Assembly (NCBI GenBank): GCA_944371605.1
Contig: CALVXU010000031.1
Coordinates: 1 to 64,000, forward strand
Direction: 5' to 3'
DNA length: 64,000 bases
From: an uncultured Bacilli bacterium
GTDB lineage: Bacteria; Bacillota_I; Bacilli_A; RFN20; CAG-288
The translations under genes were made by a program, and so were the position numbers. The stretch's first letter is position 1; each line of letters starts with the position of its first letter. The notes beneath the pieces were generated by a model, which saw only the letters and a program-made list of their open reading frames with translations, made no database searches and was not told where the DNA came from. Positions 55,361 to 64,000 of this stretch are shown one piece after another.

Positions 55361-57303
55361 TCGACTCCTTTGGATTGAATAGCATCAATCTCACGATAAA
55401 TTGCACAATTTTGCAAAAGTTCTTGATGGGTGCCGATACCAGCTTGTTTTCCATTATCTAAAACGAGAATCTGATCACAATTTTTAACAGAATCTATTCT
55501 TTGAGCGATGATAAAAATAGTCGTATCTTTGAGTTTGGTACTAAATTGCTTTTGGATACGTCTAGAAGTTTCCATATCGCAGGCCGAAGTTGAATCATCC
55601 AAGATTAAAATTTTCGGCTTTTTGATGACAGCTCTAGCGATACAAAGACGTTGCTTTTGACCACCAGAAACTGATTTGCCTCCTTGGACAACAGGAGTGT
55701 CTAAGCCATCTTTAAATCCTCTGACAAAGTCAGCGGCTTGAGCTATTTCTAAAGCTTCCCAAATCTCTTCATCAGTCGCATCCTTCTTGCCCCAAAGAAT
55801 ATTTGATCTGATAGTGCCAGTGAAAAGAATGTTATTTTGTAAGACTACACCGATGTCTTGTCTCAAAGCAGTGACAGAATAGTCTTTGACATCATGATCA
55901 GCAATTTTGACTGTGCCGGTCAATGGATCGTAAAGACGAGGAATCAAGTTGACTAATGATGATTTTCCTGAACCAGTGCCACCGACGATTCCAATCGTTT
56001 GTCCTGAAGGGATATCTAAAGTGATAGGACCAACAGCTACTTTTTTTGCATCATTCACATATGAGAAGATAACGTCTTTAAATTCGACATGGCCATCTTT
56101 AAGAGTGTCGGGATCAAAATCAATCGTCTTTGGCTTCGGGTCGTAAGAAATATCGATCTTTTCGACTAAAACTCGATCGATTCTCTCTTTGCTAGCTTCA
56201 GCACGACCATAAAATTGGAATAGAGTTGACAAAAATGAGAAAGCCATTGTTAAAACAGCAGTGAAAGAAGTCAGTATTGATAGCTCACCAGCGTCGAAAA
56301 GATCAACACCATTATTCATAATCTGCCATATCTCATTGCCAGTAGCGGTGTTGATCATCGAAAAACCACCGAAATATTGGATGAGACCGATAGTCACATT
56401 GATAGCTAATGTCGTGATAGCAGTCGATAAGCCCATCTTGGAGACTGATGAATAGCTGATGATAGTTAAGTTATCATTAGAACGGGCAAATCTTTTATCC
56501 ATATAAGATTCGCGGCAAAAAGCTTTGACTTCTCTGATACCATCAGTATCTTCTTCTACATTGCGATTGACGTTATCAAGAGCTGACTGCGTCATGATGA
56601 ATTCAGGTCTAGTCTTTTTAATGATGGTGATGATGACAATAAAAGCGATCACACTCAAAGGGAGAGTGATGAGACCGATAGCCCAGTTGAGTGAGAAGAT
56701 GAAAGCAAAGCAAAAGAGAACGACTAGCGTTTGCTTGAAACCCATTCTCACAAGCATCAAAACGAAGAAACGAATATTATTACAGTCATTGGAAAGCATG
56801 GTTGTCAACTTAGAAACAGGGAAATGAGAGATATTGGAAAATGAGAATTGTTCAGCTTTCCAAAAAATAGTATTTCTTAATCTCTCGACAAAATCACTTG
56901 AGATTTTGGCAGAAAGCTTCATACCGATTGTTTGAAAAACGATGGCGATTAAGCCACATCCAATCATAAGGCCACCATATAACCAGATATAATACATCGC
57001 CGGCTGATTAAAGCCACTTCCGCTGATGATGGGCTGAGGTTGACCAAGACTATCCAAAGCACCATATCCTTCAAGTCCATTTCTGATGAGCATACCGCTG
57101 AGATATGGAATCATCAATTCACAAAAAGCGTCGACGAGGATGACGATGAAATCGATGATGATCAATTTATAGGATGGCTTTAAGCATTCCCAATAAATTT
57201 TAAGTGTCTCTTTAGCGTCTTTTTTATCAGCTATGGCGTCTTCTTTGTTATAGTGCAAGTCAATATAAGCTTGCGCTTTCATCTCTTTGATTTTTTGATT
57301 CAT
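55357..57303 (-). CDS. ABC exporter half with degenerate ATP site
   Basis: 648-residue partner subunit. Six helices (about 50-350), Walker A GGTGSGKSS, signature SVSGGQKQRL, but Walker B reads ILILDDSTSACD with Asp in place of the catalytic Glu, and the switch His is Gln (IIAQRI). This is the known asymmetric arrangement of heterodimeric exporters, where one composite ATP site is inactive. A cre-like site lies about 70 bases upstream. Confidence 0.92.
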   Translation of the reverse strand: MNQKIKEMKAQAYIDLHYNKEDAIADKKDAKETLKIYWECLKPSYKLIIIDFIVILVDAFCELMIPYLSGMLIRNGLEGYGALDSLGQPQPIISGSGFNQPAMYYIWLYGGLMIGCGLIAIVFQTIGMKLSAKISSDFVERLRNTIFWKAEQFSFSNISHFPVSKLTTMLSNDCNNIRFFVLMLVRMGFKQTLVVLFCFAFIFSLNWAIGLITLPLSVIAFIVIITIIKKTRPEFIMTQSALDNVNRNVEEDTDGIREVKAFCRESYMDKRFARSNDNLTIISYSSVSKMGLSTAITTLAINVTIGLIQYFGGFSMINTATGNEIWQIMNNGVDLFDAGELSILTSFTAVLTMAFSFLSTLFQFYGRAEASKERIDRVLVEKIDISYDPKPKTIDFDPDTLKDGHVEFKDVIFSYVNDAKKVAVGPITLDIPSGQTIGIVGGTGSGKSSLVNLIPRLYDPLTGTVKIADHDVKDYSVTALRQDIGVVLQNNILFTGTIRSNILWGKKDATDEEIWEALEIAQAADFVRGFKDGLDTPVVQGGKSVSGGQKQRLCIARAVIKKPKILILDDSTSACDMETSRRIQKQFSTKLKDTTIFIIAQRIDSVKNCDQILVLDNGKQAGIGTHQELLQNCAIYREIDAIQSKGVE

Positions 57304-57569
57304 ATTTAACGCCCCTTATAAAATCAAATGATTATTTTATTCTGGTATTAAATAAAATCAATAGATTATAAAATGTAAGCGCTATTCGATTTGATGTGAG
57401 GCCACTCTGCAGAGCAAATCTATTAATGCTATTATACAATCTTTGTATATAATCTAAAATTGGTTTAATAGCTAACATATCTGGTTTAGATGTTATTTAC
57501 TATAATAATCATAAAAGTATTAAATTATTATATTTTATATCTGAAAATTTAGATAACATTTTTAAAATA
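57304..57569. other. Upstream region of the ABC exporter operon
   Basis: Holds TATAAT on the minus strand (57369-57364) as a probable -10 and, next to it, TGTAAGCGCTATTC (57374-57387), a cre-like match with two mismatches. The remaining sequence is AT-rich with no gene. Confidence 0.4.
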
Positions 57570-57599
57570 AAAAATGAGGGTGATTTAAATCACCCTCAT
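57570..57599 (-). terminator. Terminator of infC-rpmI-rplT
   Basis: A perfect 26-base palindrome (57574-57599; arms with ATGAGGGTGA and TCACCCTCAT) followed on the minus strand by TTTTTTATTTT. Confidence 0.9.
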
Positions 57600-57623
57600 C
57601 ATCGATTGCGTTTACCAATAGAT

Positions 57624-57992
57624 TTATTTGCTAGCTTGATCAGCTATAGCCTTATTAGCCATCTCGACTAAAGCATGGAAGTCATTTGGATTGGTGCCAG
57701 CTAATTCACTTAACATTTTTCTGTTTAAAGCGATGTCAGCTAATTTGAGACCATACATAAATTGAGAATAGGAGATGCCTTCAGCTTTGCAAGCAGCTGA
57801 GATTCTTCTAATCCAAAGCTTGCGATAATCTTGTTTTCTTTCTTTGCGTCCATTGAATGCATATGCATCGGCTCTCATGACTGACTCTTTAGCAGTCTTG
57901 TAGAGTCTATGTCTAGAACTGAAATAACCTTCAGCTCTCTTTAAGATACGCTTACGATTTGCGTGTCTGACGTTTCCGCCCTTAACTCTCAT
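57624..57992 (-). CDS. rplT: Ribosomal protein L20
   Basis: 122-residue large-subunit assembly protein with RVKGGNVRHANRKRILKRAEG, RRLWI-like RKLWIRRISAACK and YGLKLADIALNRKMLSELA. The third gene of the infC operon; L20 normally also binds the operon leader to repress it. Confidence 0.98.
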   Translation of the reverse strand: MRVKGGNVRHANRKRILKRAEGYFSSRHRLYKTAKESVMRADAYAFNGRKERKQDYRKLWIRRISAACKAEGISYSQFMYGLKLADIALNRKMLSELAGTNPNDFHALVEMANKAIADQASK

Positions 57993-58007
57993 TTATCCTA
58001 TCCTCCA

Positions 58008-58202
58008 TTACTTGCTGATCAAACCTGCGACAATCTTGGTTTGAGTCGGCTTGAGATATCTCGCCTTACGATTGTGTCTGATCAATTTGTGTGTTTTATT
58101 GTGTGAAAGGTGAGATGTGTTTTGATTCCACTTTTTGATTCCACCATTAGCGGTGAATTTGAATCTTTTAACAGCACCGCGCTTACTCTTCATTTTTGGC
58201 AT
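58008..58202 (-). CDS. rpmI: Ribosomal protein L35
   Basis: 64 residues, very basic: MPKMKSKRGAVKRFKFTANG, then the conserved SHLSHNKT and KARYLKPTQ. Between infC and rplT, in the standard order. Confidence 0.97.
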   Translation of the reverse strand: MPKMKSKRGAVKRFKFTANGGIKKWNQNTSHLSHNKTHKLIRHNRKARYLKPTQTKIVAGLISK

Positions 58203-58215
58203 GTACTTTTTCCTC

Positions 58216-58779
58216 CTATTTCTTTGGATTTAAAACGACATAGTAGTCTTTGCCTAATAACTCAGGCTGTTTTTCAATAACGGAATAATCTTTTACTAAG
58301 TCTAAGAAGTAAGTCAATGTTTGTTTAACAATATCCATTCTTTGCATCATTCTGCCTTTGATGAATACTGCGACTTTGACTTTCATACCATCTTGTAGGA
58401 ATTTGATTGAAGCTTTAGCCTTAGTTTCTAAGTCATGCTTATCCGTAGTAGCAGTGAAACGAATCTCTTTTACCACAGTCTTCTTCTGATTCTTTTTAGC
58501 TTCTCTTTCTTTTTTAGCTTTATCGAATTTGAATTTACCGTAGTTAAGAATCTTGCAAACCGGTGGATGAGCTTGTGGAGAGACACAATAGAGATCTAAT
58601 TGCATTTCCATGGATTTCTGTTGAGCCACTTTAAGCGGAACAACACCATAGCTTTCTCCTTCTGGACCGATTAAAAGAACTTCTTTGAAATGGATGCGTT
58701 CGTTGACTAAATCGCGGTCATAATTGCTTCTAGGACGGACATTATTATTGGCTTGTCCTTGCTGATAACCTTTAAATAT
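58216..58779 (-). CDS. infC: Translation initiation factor IF-3 with ATA start codon
   Basis: About 187-residue IF-3. The first in-frame ATG (58629) would remove the whole N-domain, yet homologous sequence continues upstream: LVNERIHFKEVLLIGPEGE, with VPLKVAQQKSMEM joining it to HPPVCKILNYGKFKFD. Reading back, the frame is open to ATA at 58779-58777, nine bases after GGAGG (58788-58792), and there is no ATG, GTG or TTG between. IF-3 genes characteristically start with rare AUU/AUC/AUA codons that IF-3 itself discriminates against, so ATA fits. The C-domain has KEIRFTATTDKHDL and KVAVFIKGRMMQR. Confidence 0.9.
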   Translation of the reverse strand: MFKGYQQGQANNNVRPRSNYDRDLVNERIHFKEVLLIGPEGESYGVVPLKVAQQKSMEMQLDLYCVSPQAHPPVCKILNYGKFKFDKAKKEREAKKNQKKTVVKEIRFTATTDKHDLETKAKASIKFLQDGMKVKVAVFIKGRMMQRMDIVKQTLTYFLDLVKDYSVIEKQPELLGKDYYVVLNPKK

Positions 58780-58783
58780 AAGA

Positions 58784-58944
58784 CTTTTCCTCCGTTATAA
58801 ACAAAAACGGGTTTCTGATTGAGGAAACCCGTTAAATGCACGTTTTATTTTTAAGTAATAAATCAGGCATTTGACCTACCAGAACTTTATCCAGTCAGGT
58901 GAGAACGGGTGTTCTTCTTTCCTATCTCGTTTTTGACAAAGAAA
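58784..58944 (-). promoter_or_regulatory. L20-type attenuator leader of the infC operon
   Basis: The 160-base leader ends in a strong hairpin, ACGGGTTTC/GAAACCCGT (58807-58832), followed by TTTTTG, just before the infC ribosome site. Upstream, GAACACCCGTTCTCACC can pair with the hairpin's left arm or with itself, giving the switch expected of the Bacillus infC leader, where L20 promotes termination. Length and position match that family; I did not fold it computationally. Confidence 0.75.
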
Positions 58945-58973
58945 AGTCTATTCTTTTTTAGCACAATTGTCAA
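58945..58973 (-). promoter_or_regulatory. infC operon promoter
   Basis: Consensus TTGACA (58973-58968), 17-base spacer, TAGACT (58950-58945) on the minus strand. One of the strongest promoters in the window. Confidence 0.85.
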
Positions 58974-58987
58974 GAAAATTTATCAGT

Positions 58988-59638
58988 TTATTTTATTGTG
59001 CCAAAGATACGATCACCTGCATCACCAAGTCCAGGACAGATATAAGCTTTTGAATTCAAGCATCTATCTAAGCAGCCGATAAACAATTTGACATCTGGAT
59101 GAACTTTTGAAAAAGCTTTGACACCTTCTGGTGCAGCTATGATGCAAAGAAAATGAATGTTTTTAGCACCTTTATTTTTCAATAAGGTGATGGCATCGAT
59201 AGCCGAACCACCAGTCGCCAACATCGGGTCAAGAACATAAATTTCTCTTTCAGATATATTAAATGGGAGTTTGCAATAGTATTCATGAGGCTTGTGTGTG
59301 ACTTCGTCGCGATAAAGACCGATATGTCCAACCTTAGCGGATGGCACCAATTCCAATAATCCATCGACCATTCCTAGGCCTGCTCTTAAAATTGGGACAA
59401 AACATAGTTTCTTTCCTGAAATCATAGGTTGCTCTGTTTCTTCAATCGGAGTTTGAATTTTTACTAATTCGGTAGGTAAATGTCTTAGAGCTTCATAACC
59501 TTCCATGACAGCAATCTCTTTTACCAAATGGCGAAATTCATTAGTTCCGGTTTCAACTCTTCTAAGCAAAGTGATCTTGTGCTGCAAAAGAGGATGGTTC
59601 AGTAAAACGATGTTGCCATTATTTTCTTCAGTGCTCAT
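58988..59638 (-). CDS. upp: Uracil phosphoribosyltransferase
   Basis: 216-residue salvage enzyme making UMP from uracil and PRPP. PRPP loop [11 protein letters not shown], uracil-binding [12 protein letters not shown] at the C-terminus, [13 protein letters not shown] in the middle. GGAGG precedes ATG. Stands alone. Confidence 0.97.
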   Translation of the reverse strand: MSTEENNGNIVLLNHPLLQHKITLLRRVETGTNEFRHLVKEIAVMEGYEALRHLPTELVKIQTPIEETEQPMISGKKLCFVPILRAGLGMVDGLLELVPSAKVGHIGLYRDEVTHKPHEYYCKLPFNISEREIYVLDPMLATGGSAIDAITLLKNKGAKNIHFLCIIAAPEGVKAFSKVHPDVKLFIGCLDRCLNSKAYICPGLGDAGDRIFGTIK

Positions 59639-59730
59639 TTTGATCCTCCAAATTTTTTTTTATTATATCATTAATACTGATTTCATAACACTTTGCATTT
59701 GCAAATAAAATCAAAAGAGGATATAAATAT

Positions 59731-59759
59731 TTGCTTATTAAAGCAATTTTCCTTATACT
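59731..59759 (+). promoter_or_regulatory. Glycosyltransferase promoter, leaderless layout
   Basis: TTGCTT (59731-59736), 17-base spacer, TATACT (59754-59759), then five bases to ATG 59765. Transcription should start on the start codon; no ribosome site. Confidence 0.7.
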
Positions 59760-59764
59760 TTCAT

Positions 59765-61048
59765 ATGAAAGAAAACACTATGGTTATAACATTTGTATTA
59801 GATATGTTCGGCTCCAGCAATAATGGAACGACTGTGACTTGTATGCGAACTGCTCGCTTATTGAGAGAACGTGGCAATGAAGTGCGAATCATCGCTTATA
59901 TACCAAAAGATCACGAAGACTTATCGATGTATAAAGTTTTGCCATGTGATAGAGTAGTGGTTCCTTTTTTCGATAAATTGATTCTAGACAATGGTATGGT
60001 CATCGCTAAAGGTGATTACAAAACGATTGCAGAATTTATAAAAGGCTCTGATATTGTTCACTGTATGTTGCCGTTTTATTTGGAAAAACAAGTTAGAAGA
60101 GTAGCAACAGTAATGGGTATACCAGTGACTTCCGCTTTTCATGTTCAGCCAGAAAATGTCTCATATAATTTGAATTTAGGTAAAATTAAACCATTTAATT
60201 CTCTCATCTATTTTCTCTTTAATAAATGGTTATATAGATACACTCGTTTAGTTCATACCCCATCGGAAATGATGAAGGATCAGATGATTAAGCATCATTA
60301 TAAAAATGAAATTTGTGCCATATCAAATGGTGTTTCTGATCGTTTCAAACCATTTTTTACCGGCAAGCCTGAACAGTATAAAGATAAATATGTCATCTTG
60401 ATGATCGGAAGATATTCAGGTGAAAAAAGACAAGATTTGATTTTTAAAGCTATAGGAAAAAGCAAATATAATTCCAAAATTCAATTGATACTTTGTGGCC
60501 AAGGACCTCTTTTGAAAAATTATCAAAAGATGTCTAAAAAATATTTAGCGAATCCTTGCAAGTTTGGCTTTATGTCACAAGAAGAATTAGCAAAAACTAT
60601 TAACTTTGCTGATTTATACATCCACTCTTCTGATGCTGAAAGCGAAGCTATCTCTTGTATTGAAGCTTTTAGCTGTGGATTAGTTCCTGTCATTTCTGAT
60701 TCTAAGTTATCGGCTACTAATCATTTTGCATTAGACGATCGCTGCTTATTTAAAGCAGGAAATTATAAATCATTAAAAGAGAGAATCGACTATTTCATTG
60801 AACATCCTGAAGTCAAAAATGAATTATCAGCAAAGTATATCGAATATGGACATTCTTTTGCTCTAGATAAATGTGTTGAAAAATTAGAAGAGATGTTTAA
60901 TAGAGAGATTTTGTTATATAAAGAAGATATGAAATATGAGCGCTGCTATTACACCAGCTATCATGAAAGAAGAAAATTAAATAAAGTAGCTAAGATTATC
61001 GGCAATACAAAGCCCTGTATCTATAAGAATATCATTAAGAAGAGCTGA
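59765..61048 (+). CDS. GT4-family glycosyltransferase (glycolipid synthase-like)
   Basis: 427-residue GT-B glycosyltransferase. N-domain with FGSSNNGTTVTCMRTARLL; C-domain with IGRYSGEKRQDLIFKAI, LCGQGPLL and the nucleotide-sugar motif SDAESEAISCIEAFSCGLVP containing the E-x7-E pair. It resembles diacylglycerol glucosyltransferases and related membrane-lipid enzymes of Bacilli and mollicutes, so a role in glycolipid synthesis is likely but not proven. Translation from ATG 59765 fits both promoter and homology; an upstream in-frame start adds 24 unrelated residues. It overlaps the converging mutM-coaE gene by 14 bases. Confidence 0.85.
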   Translation: MKENTMVITFVLDMFGSSNNGTTVTCMRTARLLRERGNEVRIIAYIPKDHEDLSMYKVLPCDRVVVPFFDKLILDNGMVIAKGDYKTIAEFIKGSDIVHCMLPFYLEKQVRRVATVMGIPVTSAFHVQPENVSYNLNLGKIKPFNSLIYFLFNKWLYRYTRLVHTPSEMMKDQMIKHHYKNEICAISNGVSDRFKPFFTGKPEQYKDKYVILMIGRYSGEKRQDLIFKAIGKSKYNSKIQLILCGQGPLLKNYQKMSKKYLANPCKFGFMSQEELAKTINFADLYIHSSDAESEAISCIEAFSCGLVPVISDSKLSATNHFALDDRCLFKAGNYKSLKERIDYFIEHPEVKNELSAKYIEYGHSFALDKCVEKLEEMFNREILLYKEDMKYERCYYTSYHERRKLNKVAKIIGNTKPCIYKNIIKKS

Positions 61049-62429
61049 TTTCAGACTCCACTAAGGTGACTATCTTTTTGACTTCTTGATATAGTTTTTC
61101 TTTGTCAAAATCAGTTTTGATGATGAAATCTAAGCGATGACGGTATTTATCATATGAATTCAAATCATTAAATAATAATTTTTCTTCGATATTTTTTTCA
61201 CCGCGCTCTTTTAAGTGCTCTTTCTGATACGAGCTTTCAGTTCCTAATAGAAAAGTCATCTCTTTATCTATTTTGCTTTCAAATAGTAAAGGTATTTCTA
61301 AAGCTTTGTTTAATCCATCATTTTTTATTAAAAACTCGCGAGCTTTTTCTTTGATAATCGGATATAAAAAGTTTTGATATCTAATGCGAAATGTTTTATC
61401 TTCTAACAGCAAAGAAGATAATATATTTTTATTTAATTCTGGAGTGAATAATTGCGGAAATTTTGCTTTTAATATCGATAAAAACGTCTCACTTTTATAG
61501 AGCTTTTTTACTTCTTCATCAGCTGAAAAGGTCACATATCCGAATTCTCGAAAATAAGAAGTGACAAGACTTTTTCCAGTCGCTATCTTCCCAGTTATGC
61601 CGATTGAGATGCCTGTGTGTTGACATTTTGGGCAGAAAGAGGTTCCTCTTCCATTCAGTTTTGTTTTTTGAATTTTAAATTTATGACAATGCTGACATAT
61701 CTTTCCTTCGCGAGAGTATACTTGTAAGAAGTTTTGAAAATTTCCATGGACATTTTCAGCTGCTTTATAACTTTTAACTGTGGAACCTTGATTCAAGATT
61801 GCTAAATTAAGAATTCGCTTGGATTCTGTTAATATTTTGTCAGCCTCAACGCTTGTGATATTTTCCCCTTTTTTAAATGGTGAGATTTGAGAAGCAAAAA
61901 GGACTTCATCAGCATAGATGTTACCTAACCCTGACATGATGGTTTGATCTAATAGCAGTTCTTTGATCGGTTTTTTAAAATGATTATATTTTTCTTTTAG
62001 ATACACGCTATCTTCTATATCAAATGGCTCGGGTCCTAATTTATCAATCGGACTAGGCGCCCCTTCTTTTAAATAATAACTGACACCAAATTTTCTTGTG
62101 TCATAAAAAGCTAGTCCTTTATGACTGTTTTTAAAAGGGATAAATAACGATAAATGTTTTGTTGAATGCTCATCTTGATCGACGACAAAAAGCTTTCCTT
62201 CCATTCTCAAGTGGAATAGTAATTGATGATTGTTATTGAGATGAATCATCAAAAATTTACCTCGGCGAGATAGAGCAATTATTTGTGTGCCGACTATTTC
62301 CTTTTGATATTCAGCTAGATCTGTTTTGATCAGAGGAGAATAATAAATAGTAGGCTTGAGCAATATCGCACCAAGAATTTCTTTTTCCAAGGTTTTTTTA
62401 ACAGTTTCAACTTCAGGTAATTCTGGCAT
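61035..62429 (-). CDS. MutM-CoaE fusion: formamidopyrimidine-DNA glycosylase joined to dephospho-CoA kinase
   Basis: 464 residues in one uninterrupted frame. Residues 1-270 are Fpg/MutM, which removes oxidised purines: PELPEVETV with catalytic Pro2/Glu3, GLGNIYADEVLF, and a zinc finger CQHC...CPKC. It is followed directly by residues 272-464 with all parts of CoaE, the last enzyme of coenzyme A synthesis: P-loop GKIATGKS (280-287), VTFSADEEV, LYPIIKEKAREF and EIPLLFESK. MutM and CoaE genes are often neighbours in Bacilli after polA, and loss of the mutM stop codon would fuse them. ATG 62429 follows the polA stop by one base. Confidence 0.9.
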   Translation of the reverse strand: MPELPEVETVKKTLEKEILGAILLKPTIYYSPLIKTDLAEYQKEIVGTQIIALSRRGKFLMIHLNNNHQLLFHLRMEGKLFVVDQDEHSTKHLSLFIPFKNSHKGLAFYDTRKFGVSYYLKEGAPSPIDKLGPEPFDIEDSVYLKEKYNHFKKPIKELLLDQTIMSGLGNIYADEVLFASQISPFKKGENITSVEADKILTESKRILNLAILNQGSTVKSYKAAENVHGNFQNFLQVYSREGKICQHCHKFKIQKTKLNGRGTSFCPKCQHTGISIGITGKIATGKSLVTSYFREFGYVTFSADEEVKKLYKSETFLSILKAKFPQLFTPELNKNILSSLLLEDKTFRIRYQNFLYPIIKEKAREFLIKNDGLNKALEIPLLFESKIDKEMTFLLGTESSYQKEHLKERGEKNIEEKLLFNDLNSYDKYRHRLDFIIKTDFDKEKLYQEVKKIVTLVESEISSS

Positions 62430-62430
62430 T

Positions 62431-64000
62431 TTAATGAGCCTCATACCATGTCTCAGCAGCTGAACCATCAACTTTTAATGGGATGGTGAGTTCTATTGCT
62501 GATTCCATGGCCTTTCTTAGCAATGGTTCGACAATCTTTAATTCACTTTTAGGGACAGAAAACAAGAGTTCATCATGGATTTGTAGGATTATTTTTGTTT
62601 TATAAGGTTTCAAAAGTTCAAAACATTTGATCATAGCTACTTTGATCAAATCAGCAGCTGAGCCTTGAATGACGGAATTGACTGCCGCTCTTTCAGAAAA
62701 AGATCTAGATACTTTGTTCGAAGAATTGATATCTTTGAGATATCGTCTTCGATTCAAAATGGTTGAAACATAGCCGTTAGTCCTCGCAAACTCTATGCAT
62801 TTTGTTTGAAATTCTTCAATGCCAGTAAATGTCTCTTTGAATGAATTGATCAATTCTTTAGCTTCTTCACGGGGAATCTCTAATTGTTGAGATAAGCCAT
62901 AACTAGAGATGCCATAGATGATGCCGAAGTTGACCGCTTTTGCTTTTCTTCTCATATCGGAAGTCACTTCTTCAATCGGGACTTTAAAGACGCGACTAGC
63001 AGTTGCAGTATGGATATCTAAACCTTCTTTAAAAATTTCTTTAAGAATTTTGATATCTCCCAAATGAGCGAGCATTCTCAGCTCGATTTGAGAATAGTCC
63101 AATGAAAGGATTAAACGGTCATCATCCGGATAGAAGAAGGCTTTGCGAATATTTTTTCCTTCAGCTGAACGAATTGAGATGTTTTGTAAATTTGGTTCGC
63201 TCATCGACAACCGACCAGTAGCAGTCAAAGCTTGATTATAAATCGCATGTATCTTGCCATCGGCTTGTAAATGTTTCGGCAAAGATGAAGTGTAGGTTGA
63301 AACTAATTTACTAAATAGTCGATATTTGATGATCAAAGGAATTACAGGATGATCATTGATATGAGACAAAAGAACTTCTGATGATGTTCCTTTTTCATTC
63401 TTATATCTCTTGATGCCCAAATCTGTAAAGAGGACTTGATCCAGTTGTTTTGGCGAATTGAGATTAAATTCTTTGTTTATCAATCGATAGATTTCATTTT
63501 TTGTTTCTTCGACTATCTGGCTATATTCTTTATCTATTTTTTCCAAAGTGCATCTGTCCATCGGGAATCCTTCAATCTCCATGTTGGCGATGACTCTTGC
63601 TAAAGGTAATTCAACATTTTGAAATAGACTTAAGGAATCATTTTCTTTCAATTTATTGATGACATCATCTTTCAACAAAATAGTATTAGCGATAATTTGA
63701 TCAGATAGTCTTTCTTCCGGATTTAAATCTATATCGTAAGAAATAAAGAGATCATTTACTTTTTGACCTGAAGTCGGATTGACTAAATAGGTGGCCAATA
63801 GCAAGTCAAAATCGATTCCAACAATAGATTCAAAACCATTTCGCTTGAGTAGAACTAGCATGCCTTTGTAATCATAGCATGATATTTGTTTATCTTGAAT
63901 TAAAAAAGATTTGAAGCCATTATCTTTAAAAGCATCTTCTTTATTTATATAAAAAACAGTAGTTTTTGTTGCTAATGAAAAGCCCTTTAATTCATCAGTA
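62431..64000 (-). CDS. polA: DNA polymerase I, 3' part (5' end outside the window)
   Basis: The last 522 residues of Pol I are visible; the frame is open to the window edge. The polymerase domain has motif A LSLDYSQIELRMLAHLGD, motif B RRKAKAVNFGIIYGIS and motif C LQIHDELLFSV. The preceding exonuclease-like domain (FDLLLATYLVNPTSGQ) seems to lack the metal-binding acids, as in Bacillus Pol I, so proofreading is unlikely. The gene is followed by mutM-coaE with a one-base gap, in the usual Bacilli order. Confidence 0.95.
   Translation of the reverse strand, partial: TDELKGFSLATKTTVFYINKEDAFKDNGFKSFLIQDKQISCYDYKGMLVLLKRNGFESIVGIDFDLLLATYLVNPTSGQKVNDLFISYDIDLNPEERLSDQIIANTILLKDDVINKLKENDSLSLFQNVELPLARVIANMEIEGFPMDRCTLEKIDKEYSQIVEETKNEIYRLINKEFNLNSPKQLDQVLFTDLGIKRYKNEKGTSSEVLLSHINDHPVIPLIIKYRLFSKLVSTYTSSLPKHLQADGKIHAIYNQALTATGRLSMSEPNLQNISIRSAEGKNIRKAFFYPDDDRLILSLDYSQIELRMLAHLGDIKILKEIFKEGLDIHTATASRVFKVPIEEVTSDMRRKAKAVNFGIIYGISSYGLSQQLEIPREEAKELINSFKETFTGIEEFQTKCIEFARTNGYVSTILNRRRYLKDINSSNKVSRSFSERAAVNSVIQGSAADLIKVAMIKCFELLKPYKTKIILQIHDELLFSVPKSELKIVEPLLRKAMESAIELTIPLKVDGSAAETWYEAH

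Overview
The window looks like chromosomal DNA of a low-GC, Gram-positive bacterium of the class Bacilli, probably an uncultured gut or rumen lineage near the Erysipelotrichia and the wall-less or wall-poor relatives. I cannot name the genus. Reasons: AT-rich DNA with Firmicutes-type genes (addAB, tandem mgtE, yolD plus a Y-family polymerase, an L20-type infC leader), Gram-positive lipoboxes, strong GGAGG ribosome sites inside operons, and TGA acting as a stop (many ATGA gene overlaps), which rules out the mycoplasma code.

Layout. 1-3420: debris zone with a broken AlbA_2-type gene, an AAA_14/DUF4143 ATPase behind a duplicated 39-bp sequence, and IS21 (istB) and IS630 remnants. 3422-20117: a visibly GC-richer, all-minus-strand surface polysaccharide locus: two domain-swapped (GH3_C before GH3_N), membrane-anchored GH3 enzymes, one carrying four carbohydrate-binding-like repeats; a multi-repeat membrane protein; three lipoproteins; a lipoprotein esterase; and a GHKL kinase/LytTR regulator pair. 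Three promoters in this locus carry the same pair of direct repeats at 21-22 bp spacing just upstream of a weak -35, which I read as the LytTR regulator's operator. 20508-27949: glyA-addB-addA. 28261-31445 and 50205-52899: two paralogous modules pairing an exported C92-type (permuted NlpC/P60) cysteine hydrolase with an FtsX/MacB-like membrane protein; in the first the permease is fused to an ABC ATPase-like domain that has lost its catalytic motifs, and in the second there is no ATPase. 31544-43428: HAD phosphatases, two MgtE and one CorA transporter, SRAP, SIMPL, TrmH-like, rpsF-ssb-rpsR, Y-family polymerase, initiator tRNA and an ATP-grasp enzyme. 43411-48490: potABCD. 48819-50164: a HAD phosphatase and a guanylate kinase. 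53270-57303: a heterodimeric ABC exporter. 57624-58779: infC-rpmI-rplT with its leader and a non-AUG infC start. 58988-64000: upp, a glycosyltransferase, a mutM-coaE gene fusion and the 3' part of polA.

How it works together. The carbohydrate locus looks like a self-regulating surface degradation unit: CBM-like proteins bind glycan, GH3 enzymes and an esterase trim it, and the kinase/regulator pair switches on the structural genes, probably with CcpA-type repression (cre-like sites overlap these promoters). A second theme is genomic economy: several stand-alone genes (dinB-like, corA, the ATP-grasp gene, the glycosyltransferase) have promoters placing the transcription start on or next to the start codon, so leaderless mRNAs seem common, while genes inside operons keep strong ribosome sites. 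All function calls are from reading the sequence; no database search was run.
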